Counted from the first letter of the stretch, positions 19,085 through 28,274 are shown. The stretch is 64,000 nucleotides of DNA from Methanogenium organophilum (GCF_026684035.1 NZ_CP113361.1:124001-188000); one strand, 5' to 3'. Translations and numbers: made by a program. The notes: generated by a model not told the origin, from the letters alone.

Positions 19085-19590
19085 AACGTGGCCTCTATTT
19101 CGGGCAATTTCAGCCGTACACAAACGGACATAAGGCGTTTATCGGCCAGATGCTCAAAGATGTTGATGAATTGATCATCGTGATTGCAGGTGCGCAGATC
19201 AGCCATGATCCCCTTCATCCGTTTACTGCAGGACAGCGATTGCTGATGATTTCCCGCGATTTAAAAAATTCAGTAATTCCGGTTTCTGTCATCCCGATTG
19301 AAGATATGACGATGAATTCCCTGTGGGTTTCGCATATCAAATCAATGGTACCTCCTTTCCATGTTGTATATGCATCAAACCCACTGATTTTGAAGCTTTT
19401 TTCTGAAGCGGGGATTGAAACCATATCCCCCGGCACCTGTCCGCATGAGGTGCTTCATGGGGGAGAACTGTGTTCTTTGATGGCAGCTGGTGATGAATGG
19501 AAAGCGTATATGCCGGAAAAAACGGTGCAGCTTATTCTTGAAACAGATATAATTGAACGCATACGAGCGATTTTTGAAACCGATGCATAG
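19081..19590 (+). CDS. nadM: nicotinamide-nucleotide adenylyltransferase-like protein
   Basis: A 169-residue NadM-type nucleotidyltransferase expected to join NMN or NaMN with ATP. The start MKRGLYFGQFQPYTNGHKAF holds the GH of the (H/T)xGH motif; HPFTAGQRLLMISR and NSLWVSHIKSMVPPFHVVY match archaeal NadM. Two departures: GQFQP replaces GRFQP, and the region normally containing GTEIRRRM reads GGELCSLM, losing Arg residues expected to contact phosphate. It may therefore be a specialised or weak paralog. It is coupled to nadX. Confidence 0.82.
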   Translation: MKRGLYFGQFQPYTNGHKAFIGQMLKDVDELIIVIAGAQISHDPLHPFTAGQRLLMISRDLKNSVIPVSVIPIEDMTMNSLWVSHIKSMVPPFHVVYASNPLILKLFSEAGIETISPGTCPHEVLHGGELCSLMAAGDEWKAYMPEKTVQLILETDIIERIRAIFETDA

Positions 19591-19810
19591 TTATGAGGGC
19601 TGTATCCGCTCCTTATGAACACGGCAAATTTACCCTTCTGAACCCTCTCATCGGCAGAAACATGAAAATGGACGCCTGTGCCACATCTCTCCCTCATTTC
19701 ATCGGAAAATCCGTGGCGGCTCAGGCCCGGTGAATTCCGCCGGGCGGTGCTGTATTCAACGCTCTCCCCATGCGACATATGCAGGGATGTCTTTCACGAT
19801 AATGACTTCA
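19591..19810. other. intergenic region after nadM
   Basis: I see no gene; short frames on both strands have no features. It joins the decayed rhuM-like segment. Confidence 0.3.
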
Positions 19811-20357
19811 TCACTCACGGGGCAATGCATTCACTTTTCCCTTTCTCCAGATTGCCTCTGCAATAACTGCATCTTCCAGGGGATCATATGCTGTTTTCAC
19901 CTCCTCCCGCCCCATACATATAAGCGTGCCCGGCATCCCGGATCATCCGGTCAAAGTCACTTTCATACAGTCTGTCCTGGACAATACGGAACTTCTCAAA
20001 TTCATTTGCAACACATTCCTTTGCCTCATCTGTTGAAATCGTGCCGCTGTTTTCGAGTAGTTTTCTGTCATCAAACCAGAAGGAACCGGTCCAGACGCTT
20101 TGCCCGGTCCTCCATAGTCATCGGGAAATTCCGTTTTGCACGCTCCTCTGTCAGGTCAGGCCATACGTTTACGATTCGCCCGAGTGAATCAGGCTCATCA
20201 GGGTGAGGTAATTTTTCGCGACCACCACATCAGTCCTGAGAATTTTCCCGTCAGGTCTTTTTTCCCAGGTTGTGAGGCCCATATGATCTATTTCAATGTC
20301 GGCACGTTCCCGGATGAGTTCTGCGGCAGTGTGGCGGTGATGTCACCAACATTGCAC
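19811..20357 (-). pseudogene. rhuM-like gene, C-terminal fragment
   Basis: Minus-strand broken frames read HTAAELIRERADIEIDHMGL, TTWEKRPDGKILRTDVVVAK then NYLTLM, followed after a frameshift by segments equivalent to NFPMTMEDRAKRLD and EKFRIVQDRLYESDFDRMIR, and an end at 19811. This is the C-terminal half of the RhuM/virulence-protein family, whose N-terminal half lies at 21113-21595 in the same orientation. The roughly 750 bases between them carry cynS. Confidence 0.75.
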
Positions 20358-20370
20358 TAAAAAACAACTA

Positions 20371-20411
20371 TTTATATCGATAGAAGGAAACTACCTTCTT
20401 ACAAGGAGATG
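20371..20411 (+). promoter_or_regulatory. cynS promoter with inverted repeat and SD
   Basis: The TATA element TTTATAT is at 20371-20377. The inverted repeat GAAGG-AAACTA-CCTTC (20383-20398) overlaps the expected transcription start, a position suited to repression or to a short 5' hairpin. The SD AAGGAGATG at 20403-20411 precedes ATG 20416. Confidence 0.5.
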
Positions 20412-20415
20412 AAAA

Positions 20416-20859
20416 ATGAAAAAAGAAGAATGTACTGAAATGATACTGAGCGCAATGAGTGAAAAGGGCCTTACGTTCGGAGAAATGGCTGAAAAAGTCG
20501 GAAGACACGAAGTATGGGTCGCAACCGCCCTCTTTGGTCAGGCAAGCATGAGTAAAGAAGAAGCGGAAACAGTTGGTTCGGTCCTCGGTCTGGACGCTGA
20601 CTGTGTCAAACTCCTTCAGGAGTGCCCCTACAAAGGCTCGCTTTCAACTGTTGTTCCAACAGACCCCCTTATCTACCGGCTGTATGAGATTATGGCCATC
20701 TATGGAATGCCCTTAAAAGCAATTGTCCATGAAAAGTTTGGCGATGGCATTATGAGTGCAATTGACTTTGAGGTAGATGTCAGGAAAATGGAAGACCCCA
20801 AGGGAGACAGGGTGATCATTGAACTGAACGGAAAATTCCTCCCATACAAAAAGTGGTGA
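20416..20859 (+). CDS. cynS: cyanate hydratase (cyanase)
   Basis: A 147-residue enzyme converting cyanate and bicarbonate to ammonia and CO2. The N-terminal helical domain (residues 1-75, lambda-repressor-like fold) is followed by the catalytic domain. The catalytic Arg, Glu and Ser are seen in PLIYRLYEIMAIYGM and FGDGIMSAIDF, and the ending LNGKFLPYKKW matches the family. It decamerises in known examples. It occupies a segment that interrupts a rhuM-like gene, so acquisition by insertion is likely; cyanase is uncommon in methanogens. Confidence 0.95.
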   Translation: MKKEECTEMILSAMSEKGLTFGEMAEKVGRHEVWVATALFGQASMSKEEAETVGSVLGLDADCVKLLQECPYKGSLSTVVPTDPLIYRLYEIMAIYGMPLKAIVHEKFGDGIMSAIDFEVDVRKMEDPKGDRVIIELNGKFLPYKKW

Positions 20860-21112
20860 ACAATTTTCTGTCCGTATGCCAGATAGTTCCGAATCAATAT
20901 GTAATTGATTACACCTGAAGGCCAGCACCAGATGGCCCAGACCAACCAGCCATCCAAAGAATGCGGCCTCATTCTTTTTTTTCATATTTCACCGGATAAA
21001 TCGCACAACCGGTGATGGTGGGTCAGGAGAGAGGACAAATTCGCTATTCAGCGTAATTACCGTAAACACATCCATAGTAAGTGGCATATCACCTGAAAAT
21101 CGCTCCTGAAAT
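20860..21112. other. right part of the cynS-carrying insert
   Basis: This is the stretch between cynS and the rhuM-like N-terminal fragment. A minus-strand frame starting at 20985 (MKKKNEAAFFGWLVGLGHLV) runs antisense into cynS and has no features beyond a hydrophobic start. I cannot name an insertion sequence or clear terminal repeats. Confidence 0.3.
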
Positions 21113-21595
21113 TCAGGGGGGGCAAAGCGGAGCATGTTCTGAGACGTTTGCAAAGAAGTCACCGGTGGTTAGTGCCCGGGGATTATTTTCAGGATGCGTG
21201 TTTTCGAGCACATTGCCTTTGATGGCAAATTCCCGCAGGACCTGTATCGCCCACTGGCAGAATTGCATGGCCCGTTTGAATTCACGCGGTAGCCAACCGA
21301 GATGATGGCATCCAGGCTGTAAAATTTTGTATTGTATTGGTTTCCCGTCACGTGCAGTATTCCGGAATTTCCGGATACCTGAATTCTGATCTAACTCTTC
21401 TGTTTCGAAGATGTTTTTGAGATGTTCACTGATTATCCGCACATCGACACCGAAGAGTACGACCATCATTTTCTGACTTGCCCAAATGGTCTCATCCCCA
21501 TACCTGACCTCAATAGACTCTTCACCGCCTGTTGCGGTAAATATCAGAAATTCAGCGGTGCTGTTTCGAATTAACGTTCTTTCATCTCTGTTCAT
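21113..21595 (-). pseudogene. rhuM-like gene, N-terminal fragment
   Basis: Starts MNRDERTLIRNSTAEFLIF and continues YGDETIWASQKMMVVLFGVD and VRIISEHLKNIFETEELDQN, the N-terminal DNA-binding part of RhuM-family proteins. Two compensating frameshifts occur: the family sequence NTKFYSLDAIISVGYRVNS is found in another frame at about 21260-21330. It ends abruptly after TTGDFFANVSEHAPL at the insert boundary. The C-terminal half is at 19811-20357. Confidence 0.78.
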
Positions 21596-21823
21596 AGCTG
21601 GTTTCCGTTTACAGACGGAAATCAATTATCACAACGGGAAAATAACCATCACGGGAGATGGACGCATATTTTCCTGACACGTATTGCACCGCCCTGTTTT
21701 GCAGAAAGGAGCGAAATATCATCTATTTACCGGCACAGCCTACCGTTGCATGGTATTATTGCACCTGTGTGCATGCGATAGAAAAAAAGGAAACAGTCTT
21801 GAAAATCCCAGAAAACGGAAAAT

Positions 21824-21837
21824 GAGAGAAACCTCTC
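21824..21837 (-). terminator. hairpin at the end of the hem operon
   Basis: GAGAG-AAAC-CTCTC overlaps the cobA stop codon; on the minus strand it is followed by T-rich sequence at 21780-21823, including a T-run of seven at 21782-21788. It probably ends the tetrapyrrole transcript. Confidence 0.4.
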
Positions 21838-22597
21838 AAACCCCGGTAATATGCATCCGCCCTTCAGACCCGTCCCGGTACAGCGTTGCGACTTCACCAA
21901 TCACAACAACCGCAGGAGGCTTCACTCCCGCCGCCCGTGCAACCTCGGCAATCTCATCCAGAGCCCCGCAGGTCACCCGCTGGTCGGGCCGGAGTCCCCG
22001 CTCAATAATCGCCACCGGTTTCTCCGGTTTCATGCCGCCTGCAATGAGTGCCTCAGCGATCTTCGGGAGATTCTTCACGCCCATCAGGATGACAATCGTT
22101 CCCGTGGTCTGCGCAAGCCACTTCCAGTTGAGGGCGGACTCAGCTTTGGTGGGGTCCTCGTGCCCGGTCAGGATCGTGACCTGACTCGCCCACTTTCGGT
22201 GGGTAACAGGAATGCCCACACACTCGGGAACGGCGATGGCACTTGTCACACCGGGCACCACCTCTACCGGGATGCCGTGCTCCCGCATCGTCTCCATCTC
22301 CTCACCGCCGCGGCCGAAGAGGAAGGGGTCTCCTCCCTTCAGGCGAACGACGTTCCGGCCCGTTTTGGCATACTCCACCATCAGGGCCTCGATCTCATCC
22401 TGTTCAAGGGTATGGGACGAGCCGTATTTCCCGACATCCACACACTCAGCCGTATCCGGCAGGGAGGCAATCACCTCAGCGCCGGGGAGCTGATCATAGA
22501 GAATGACATCCGCTGCGTCGAGCACCTCACGTGCCCGGACCGTCATCATGCCCAGCCCGCCGGGGCCGGATCCGATAAGATATACTGTTCCGTTCAT
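21836..22597 (-). CDS. cobA: uroporphyrinogen-III C-methyltransferase
   Basis: SAM-dependent enzyme making precorrin-2 from uroporphyrinogen III, the branch point to siroheme, cobalamin, F430 and archaeal heme. 253 residues, single-domain SUMT. Motifs: VYLIGSGPGGLGMMTVRARE, DVILYDQLPGAEV, and VRLKGGDPFLFGRGGEEM. The start overlaps the hemC stop by 4 bases. It is the last gene of the operon; no hemD follows. Confidence 0.95.
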   Translation of the reverse strand: MNGTVYLIGSGPGGLGMMTVRAREVLDAADVILYDQLPGAEVIASLPDTAECVDVGKYGSSHTLEQDEIEALMVEYAKTGRNVVRLKGGDPFLFGRGGEEMETMREHGIPVEVVPGVTSAIAVPECVGIPVTHRKWASQVTILTGHEDPTKAESALNWKWLAQTTGTIVILMGVKNLPKIAEALIAGGMKPEKPVAIIERGLRPDQRVTCGALDEIAEVARAAGVKPPAVVVIGEVATLYRDGSEGRMHITGV

Positions 22598-23475
22598 GAT
22601 AATCCCAGAGTCTGCCGGGCCTCTTCGATCAGGTCCCAGCTAATATTTTTGAGTTTTCTGCCGATGAGACGGCCTTCTTCCACCGAATCGCCGTTGTCCT
22701 CCACCCGTTCATAGCGGTTGCCGTCAAGGGAGAGCACTTCTGCGAGAAGGAACCCATCCTGACAGAAGACCCCCTGCGGGGTGAAACACCCGCCGCCGAT
22801 CTCCTCCATCACGGCCCGTTCGACTTCCGTATCCTTTCGCGTCTGCGGATGGTCAATTGCTGCAAGTGTCTCGTTCAGCTCCGGGTCATCGCGGCAGACC
22901 ACTGCGATCGTCCCCTGATTCGGAGACGGGACAAACCACTGCGGCAGAAGCTGTGTGCCGGAGAGATCCATGTCGAGCCGCTGCATCCCCGCCTCCGCAA
23001 GGACGATGGCGTCATACTCACCATCGCGAAGTTTGCGCAGACGGGTATCCACATTGCCGCGGAGTTCACGCACCTCTACATCCAGACTGCTCCGGAGGAG
23101 CTGTGCCCGCCTGCGGGTGGATGACGTCCCCACCACCCGGACATCCTCTATGTCACCCTCGTGGACGAGGAAGTCCGCCGGGGAGTCACGTTTGAGAATC
23201 GCCGCTGTTGATAGTCCTTCCGGCCGGAATGCAGGGATATCCTTCATGCTGTGAACGGCGAAGTCGATCTCACCCGCGAGGATGGCGTCGTCCAGTGCCC
23301 GGACGAAGATGCCCTGCCCGCCCACCTGATGCATCGGCACCTGCAGCCGGGCGTCGCCCACCGTCTTGACTTCAACGACGTCGGTTGCAATTCCAAGGTC
23401 AGCAAGCTGTCCACAAACACGGTCGGTCTGCGCCATCGCGAGGCGTGAACCTCTGGTGCCTACGGTCAGAGGCAT
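22594..23475 (-). CDS. hemC: hydroxymethylbilane synthase
   Basis: 293-residue porphobilinogen deaminase joining four porphobilinogens. The N-terminus is [16 protein letters not shown]. The dipyrromethane cofactor Cys is in [22 protein letters not shown] and [11 protein letters not shown] carry the conserved Arg residues. The start overlaps hemL by 10 bases. Confidence 0.95.
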   Translation of the reverse strand: MPLTVGTRGSRLAMAQTDRVCGQLADLGIATDVVEVKTVGDARLQVPMHQVGGQGIFVRALDDAILAGEIDFAVHSMKDIPAFRPEGLSTAAILKRDSPADFLVHEGDIEDVRVVGTSSTRRRAQLLRSSLDVEVRELRGNVDTRLRKLRDGEYDAIVLAEAGMQRLDMDLSGTQLLPQWFVPSPNQGTIAVVCRDDPELNETLAAIDHPQTRKDTEVERAVMEEIGGGCFTPQGVFCQDGFLLAEVLSLDGNRYERVEDNGDSVEEGRLIGRKLKNISWDLIEEARQTLGLS

Positions 23476-24716
23476 TCGGAATAGGCCCCGGCAATCTTCG
23501 CCACGTCTTCATCGGTGTGCGCCACCGAGAGGAAATTGGTCTCAAACTGTGACGGCGGCAGGAAGATGCCTTTCTTCATCATCTTATTCCAGAAGACGGA
23601 GAATGCCTCCGTGTCGCTCTCCTTTGCCTCGCGGTAATCACGTGGTGGAGCTCTCCGGAAGAAGAGTTTGAACATCGAACCGAGGTTCACAAACCCGTCT
23701 GCCTTATTGGAAGGAATGGACTCGCCAATGGCCCGTGCGTTCTCCGCGAGCATCTGATAGAGACCCCGGTTGTCCCGTAGATACTGCAGACAGGCAATAC
23801 CTGCGGAAAGCGAGAGCGGATTTCCGGAGAATGTCCCTGCCTGATAGACCGGGCCTGCCGGTGCCGTCAGCTCCATGATGTCGCGCCTGCCGGAGAAGCA
23901 CCCGATGGGGAGACCACCGCCGATGATCTTGCCGAAGGTCGTCAGGTCAGGGGTGATGCCATATTTGAACTGTGCACCGCCGATGCCCAGCCGGTAGCCG
24001 GTGATGACCTCGTCAAAAATAAGGAGCACATCATGCTCCTCAGTGATTTTGCGCACTTCTGCGAGGTAGCCGTCATCCGGAAGCACCGGGCCGACATTGC
24101 CGAGCACCGGTTCGAGGATGAATGCTGCCACATTGTCGTTATTCTCCAGAAGCTCAGTAAGGGCTTCGGTGTTATTGTAGGGCACCTGTGCGGTGTGGCG
24201 CACCACATCCGGGATGACACCTGCAGAGTCGGGAACACCCATCGTGGTCGCACCGGAGCCCGCCTTGATGAGCACACCATCGTGGGCGCCGTGGAACCCG
24301 CCCTCTATTTTGATGATGTCCTCGCGGCCGGTAAACCCGCGTGCGAGCCGAATTGCAGCCATCGTCGCCTCCGAACCGCTGGAAACAAACCGGACCATAT
24401 CAACCGACGGGTGATCGGCAATGATCATCCGGGCGAGGAACAGCTCCTTCTCCGCAGGCGTGCCGTAGAGCCAGCCGTCTTCAGCACACGAGCATATGGC
24501 CTCCCGTACCGTTGGGTGGGCATGCCCGAGGATCAGGGGGCCGTAGCCGAGACAGCAGTCGATTAAGTCCTCACCGTCCTCAGTTGTAAGGTGCGAACCG
24601 GTGCCCTTCCGGGTATAGAACGGATACGGTTTTATCGCACGCACCGGACTGGAAACACCGCCGGGCATCAGGGTCTGTGCCTCAGAGAAGAGTTCCTCGC
24701 TTCTCATTTCAGCCAC
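23466..24716 (-). CDS. hemL: glutamate-1-semialdehyde 2,1-aminomutase
   Basis: 416-residue PLP aminotransferase-fold enzyme converting glutamate-1-semialdehyde to 5-aminolevulinate. The PLP lysine is in [15 protein letters not shown], with the cofactor region [17 protein letters not shown] and DEVITGYR. The start overlaps hemB by 13 bases. It is part of the C5 pathway operon. Confidence 0.96.
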   Translation of the reverse strand: MAEMRSEELFSEAQTLMPGGVSSPVRAIKPYPFYTRKGTGSHLTTEDGEDLIDCCLGYGPLILGHAHPTVREAICSCAEDGWLYGTPAEKELFLARMIIADHPSVDMVRFVSSGSEATMAAIRLARGFTGREDIIKIEGGFHGAHDGVLIKAGSGATTMGVPDSAGVIPDVVRHTAQVPYNNTEALTELLENNDNVAAFILEPVLGNVGPVLPDDGYLAEVRKITEEHDVLLIFDEVITGYRLGIGGAQFKYGITPDLTTFGKIIGGGLPIGCFSGRRDIMELTAPAGPVYQAGTFSGNPLSLSAGIACLQYLRDNRGLYQMLAENARAIGESIPSNKADGFVNLGSMFKLFFRRAPPRDYREAKESDTEAFSVFWNKMMKKGIFLPPSQFETNFLSVAHTDEDVAKIAGAYSECL

Positions 24717-25678
24717 CCCGCTGCATCCATCGCATAGTAGGTAATGATGAGGTCAGCACCCGCCCGTTTGATCGCAAGGAGACTCTCGAGTGCAACCGCT
24801 TTCTCATCAATCCAGCCGTTTGCCGCGGCGGCCTTGATCATAGCATACTCTCCGCTCACCTGATAGGCGGCGACCGGCAGGCCAAGAGAGGCAACCGACT
24901 GCAGGATATCAAGATACAGGGACGCCGGTTTGACCATCAGGATATCGGCACCCTCCTTCGCGTCCATTTCTGACTCAAGGAGCGCCTCACGCGGATTTGC
25001 CGGGCTCATCTGGTAGGTTGTCCTATCGCCAAACGAGAATCCGGAGTCCGCTGCGTCACGGAATGGCCCGTAGAGAGCACTTGCAAATTTGCTGGAATAC
25101 GACATGATTGCCGTCTCCTCATAGCCCTCGCAGTCCAGTTCTTCACGGATGGCCATGACCATGCCGTCGAGCATACAGGACGGGGCGACGATATCCGCAC
25201 CGGCTTCGGCATGGGATACCGCAATCTGCGACATTAGTTCAAGAGAAGGGTCGTTTAGGAGGTCCGGTCCACAGGGAGTCTCCCCAACGATACCGCAGTG
25301 CCCATGGTCGGTATATTCACAGGCACAGACGTCGGTAATCACAACAAGCTCAGGGACAGCTGATTTAATGGCCCGGACTGACTGCTGGATAACACCCTCC
25401 GGGTTGTATGCCTCTGTTCCCCCGGCATCCTTTCGTGCAGGGATGCCAAAGAGAATGACCGCACGGATGCCTGCTGCGGCAATATCTTGTGCGATCTCTG
25501 CCGCCATTCCCACCGGGTAGCGGTACTGCCCCGGCATGGAGGCAATCGGGACGGGTTCTGTCGCCACCTCATCAAAAAAGAGCGGGACCACAAGATCATC
25601 GGTACAGAGCGCAGTCTCCTGAAACAGGGGCTGCATCGTTCGTTTTCTCAGTCTTCGCAATCGTCTTTCCGGAAACAT
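24704..25678 (-). CDS. hemB: porphobilinogen synthase (ALA dehydratase)
   Basis: 324-residue enzyme condensing two 5-aminolevulinates. The N-terminus [19 protein letters not shown] is typical. The metal-binding cysteines are in [14 protein letters not shown], indicating the zinc-dependent type, and Schiff-base lysines lie in [17 protein letters not shown] and [12 protein letters not shown]. It overlaps the end of hemA by 31 bases. Confidence 0.96.
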   Translation of the reverse strand: MFPERRLRRLRKRTMQPLFQETALCTDDLVVPLFFDEVATEPVPIASMPGQYRYPVGMAAEIAQDIAAAGIRAVILFGIPARKDAGGTEAYNPEGVIQQSVRAIKSAVPELVVITDVCACEYTDHGHCGIVGETPCGPDLLNDPSLELMSQIAVSHAEAGADIVAPSCMLDGMVMAIREELDCEGYEETAIMSYSSKFASALYGPFRDAADSGFSFGDRTTYQMSPANPREALLESEMDAKEGADILMVKPASLYLDILQSVASLGLPVAAYQVSGEYAMIKAAAANGWIDEKAVALESLLAIKRAGADLIITYYAMDAAGWLK

Positions 25679-26931
25679 TCGTCATCTCCTGTGGTTACTG
25701 CATGCACCAGTGCCTGTGCAGATTCAATCTCACCACTCTCTGCGCACCGCCTCACCGAGAAAGTTACGTCATTGAGCAATTTTTTGACAAGCACCCGTGA
25801 CAGGTCATCGAGTATCTCTTCGGCAGGCGCACCCGATGACCGGAGGCGTGCAGCTGCTTTGTCGCGTTCACGGCACCGGATCATCTCTGCCCATGAATGG
25901 AGATGGGCAAGAAGATCACTTGCACCGGCCCGGTTGAGGAGGGTCACAAACTGCGTCAGTTCATCATCCAGAAACGCATATGCCTCGAGGGCCTCCTCTT
26001 TCCGGTTGTTCATATTCCGTTCGCTGACCGTGCGGAGGTCATCAATGGTAAAGAGATATACCCCGTCAATGTCGCCGACCGCGTCCTCCACATCACGGGG
26101 CTGGGCGATGTCAATGATGACAAGTGGCTTTTTACCCTCATCGAGCGGCCAGACGCGTCCCCGCATCGCATCACATACCGCATCATACCGGATGATAGGG
26201 TGCGGTGCTGCGGTGCATGATATAATGACATCCGCAAGAGCGGCATAGCGTAAGAGCTCATCAAGGTGCACCGCCTTGCCCCCGACCAGATCCGCCAGCT
26301 CCTCCGCACGTGCAAAGGTCCGGTTGGTGACGTAGATTGCGGTCAGGTCTTTTTCCGCAAGTGCCTGCGTGACAAGGGTCCCCATCTCACCACCGCCCAC
26401 GATGAGAATATGCTTGCCGTCAAGGCTCCCCAAGAGATCCTCTGCCAGTTCAACCGCAGCAGACCCGATGGAGACGGCCCCCTTATTGATATTCGTGCGC
26501 TGGCGCACCTCGACACCTACATGCACCGCCTTTGTGATGCAGCGCTCGACAAGCGGGCTACAAACGCCGTGCTCACGCGAGAGGGCGAGTGCCGACTTCA
26601 GTTGTCCCAGGATCTGGTCTTCGCCGACCACCATGGAATCCATGCCTGCGGAGAGGCGGAGCAGATGGCGCAGGGCGCCCTCCCCCTCCAGCACCCGGAA
26701 TCCTTCGCGCCCCTGTTCGCGGAGAAACGTCTCTGCCATCGCGGCGTTCCCTTCCACCAGAAATTCAATCCGGTTGCATGTCTGGAGCAGAACCGCTCCT
26801 TTAAACCGAACCTTTGCGTCTGCGAGAAGGGACGCTTCATCGGAGAACCGGAACTGCTCCAGTTCTGTGATATCGCTCCCGTGGTGGCTGATGCCTGCGA
26901 TGGCAACCGATGGGATAAGAGTATTTTTCAT
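25648..26931 (-). CDS. hemA: glutamyl-tRNA reductase
   Basis: 427-residue NADPH enzyme giving glutamate-1-semialdehyde from Glu-tRNA, the first committed step. Catalytic Cys in LLQTCNRIEFLVEG; NADPH domain IGSAAVELAEDLLGSLDGKH with HILIVGGGEMGTLV; C-terminal helical dimerisation domain. ATG 26931 (MKNTLIPSVAIAGISH) overlaps the sirC stop by 4 bases (ATGA); an upstream open stretch to 26991 is not needed. Confidence 0.96.
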   Translation of the reverse strand: MKNTLIPSVAIAGISHHGSDITELEQFRFSDEASLLADAKVRFKGAVLLQTCNRIEFLVEGNAAMAETFLREQGREGFRVLEGEGALRHLLRLSAGMDSMVVGEDQILGQLKSALALSREHGVCSPLVERCITKAVHVGVEVRQRTNINKGAVSIGSAAVELAEDLLGSLDGKHILIVGGGEMGTLVTQALAEKDLTAIYVTNRTFARAEELADLVGGKAVHLDELLRYAALADVIISCTAAPHPIIRYDAVCDAMRGRVWPLDEGKKPLVIIDIAQPRDVEDAVGDIDGVYLFTIDDLRTVSERNMNNRKEEALEAYAFLDDELTQFVTLLNRAGASDLLAHLHSWAEMIRCRERDKAAARLRSSGAPAEEILDDLSRVLVKKLLNDVTFSVRRCAESGEIESAQALVHAVTTGDDECFRKDDCED

Positions 26932-27548
26932 AGATATTTCCTGAGGGCCTCCTCTTTTGCCTGCGCAGTGCCTCGGGCAAGGGCATCCCACATCGCAGGG
27001 TCATCCAATACTTCATTAAGAATCTGCGAGCGGACAAGCTGGTCGGGGACTATCTGTTTCAGGTTTTCCCGCAGTGTCTCCTGCAAACGGACCATGCCGT
27101 CGATATCCCCGCAGTGCTCTTCAATACAGAGACGGAGATGGCGCGCCATCCCGGGGCTGCGCCCGAAGGTGGAGATGCCAATGGAGTAGGTTTCGCCGCG
27201 CACCACCGAGGGGAGGGTGACGTCACCCAGAACACCGTGAGCATCGTTCACGTGCGCACCGCACCGGCGTGCCAAAGCCGCAATTCTCCGGTTCAGCTCC
27301 ACATCTTCAAGAGCAGTGATTACGAGAAAACTCTCACGAAGATGGGATACGATCTCATCATCATCCATCCCGGAGAGATCACACTTCACCGTCTCCACGG
27401 CAGTCTCTGCAAAATCCGGGTGAAATGAACGACTGAGGACCACGACACGGGCTTCCGAAGCAAAAAAGCGTGCCTTCCGGGCGCCGACGGCACCGCCACC
27501 TGCGATCACAACCTTCGCGTCCCTGAGGTCCATCATCAGCGGGATCAT
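26928..27548 (-). CDS. precorrin-2 dehydrogenase / siroheme synthase (Met8/SirC-like)
   Basis: 206-residue NAD-dependent enzyme oxidising precorrin-2 to sirohydrochlorin, used for siroheme, F430 and archaeal heme. N-terminal Rossmann motif DLRDAKVVIAGGGAVGARKA; YSIGISTFGRSPGMARHLRL matches the family. ATG 27548 (MIPLMMDLRD) is selected; the frame is open much further upstream but crosses the promoter. A 10-codon leader ORF ends on this ATG. First enzyme gene of the operon. Confidence 0.92.
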   Translation of the reverse strand: MIPLMMDLRDAKVVIAGGGAVGARKARFFASEARVVVLSRSFHPDFAETAVETVKCDLSGMDDDEIVSHLRESFLVITALEDVELNRRIAALARRCGAHVNDAHGVLGDVTLPSVVRGETYSIGISTFGRSPGMARHLRLCIEEHCGDIDGMVRLQETLRENLKQIVPDQLVRSQILNEVLDDPAMWDALARGTAQAKEEALRKYL

Positions 27549-27577
27549 ACCTGAATAGAGATTGATGCTGCACGCAT
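27545..27577 (-). CDS. 10-codon leader ORF coupled to sirC
   Basis: ATG at 27577 opens MRAASISIQV and its TGA overlaps the sirC ATG (ATGA). AAAGGTGAT (27586-27594) sits 8 bases before this ATG at ideal SD spacing, whereas the sirC ATG has no SD of its own. Ribosomes therefore probably load at the leader and re-initiate at sirC. Whether the peptide has a regulatory role is unknown. Confidence 0.5.
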   Translation of the reverse strand: MRAASISIQV

Positions 27578-27660
27578 TTAACCGTATCACCTTTCGATTC
27601 ATTCGTATGTTGGGACAGGCACCATGCCGGGGATTTTGAGAGGAACGGCAATATAATGTC

Positions 27661-27673
27661 AGCATATATAAAT
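27661..27673 (-). promoter_or_regulatory. TATA box of the hem operon
   Basis: ATTTATATATG on the minus strand, predicting transcription from about 27636 and a leader of roughly 90 bases that contains the short coupled ORF. Confidence 0.55.
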
Positions 27674-27792
27674 CGCACAAAACAGGCACGATTCTTAAAA
27701 CAACGGATGTAAAAACGCAATTCGATACCATTATATTCTCTGGACGTGTATATTGTAGAGCACTGAGATGCGCCAGCATCGCAGGGTGAATC

Positions 27793-27864
27793 GCGCCGAT
27801 AGTGTAGTGGTTATCACTAGGCGTTGCCAACGCCTAAACCCGGGTTCGAGTCCCGGTCGGCGCA
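27793..27864 (+). tRNA. tRNA-Gly (GCC)
   Basis: A 72-base cloverleaf: acceptor arm GCGCCGA paired with TCGGCGC, discriminator A, anticodon loop TTGCCAA with GCC at 27826-27828 (tRNA positions 34-36), and T-loop GGTTCGAGTC. No intron, and CCA is not encoded. A T-run follows at 27869-27873. It marks the left border of the repeat-rich region. Confidence 0.96.
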
Positions 27865-28274
27865 CTCGTTTTTACAACATTCATTCAGCAGAGTGAATCG
27901 TTTGTTTTTTCGGAAAGTTTTCACGCGGGAGAGAGGCGTCTCTCATTCCCATCCATGAGAGCACCGCCCCGATTCTGCCGAAAAGAAGAATTTCAAAAAT
28001 GATTCACCAATTTTTTCCAGACACACGAAGCAATGGTTGCCAAAAAAGAGATATTTTGCCGATTTCCCTGTGGCCCGCTCATCCGCGCCGGGACGCGAGG
28101 ACCAGTAAACCCGCACCAGGAACGACGCCTGCCACCGGGAACGGTACCTGTGTCGGTTCTGATGGGGTTCCAATATTCATCCGACCAGTGTGCACCTCTA
28201 TTGACGTCCTCTTTCGCGCCACGGCATTTTTACTGCCCCAACAGATCCAAAAACAGAATGATTTGATTGCGGAA
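27865..28274. other. relic of a C-terminal membrane anchor and shared 3' flank
   Basis: No intact gene. On the minus strand about 28080-28165 encodes PSEPTQVPFPVAGVVPGAGL, close to the C-terminal anchor of the TPR protein at 53357 (EPTEAPFPAAGAVLGAG); the DNA also matches that gene. Bases 28165-28274 match the 3' flank of the other membrane-protein copies (attcatccgaccagtgtgca). Confidence 0.5.
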
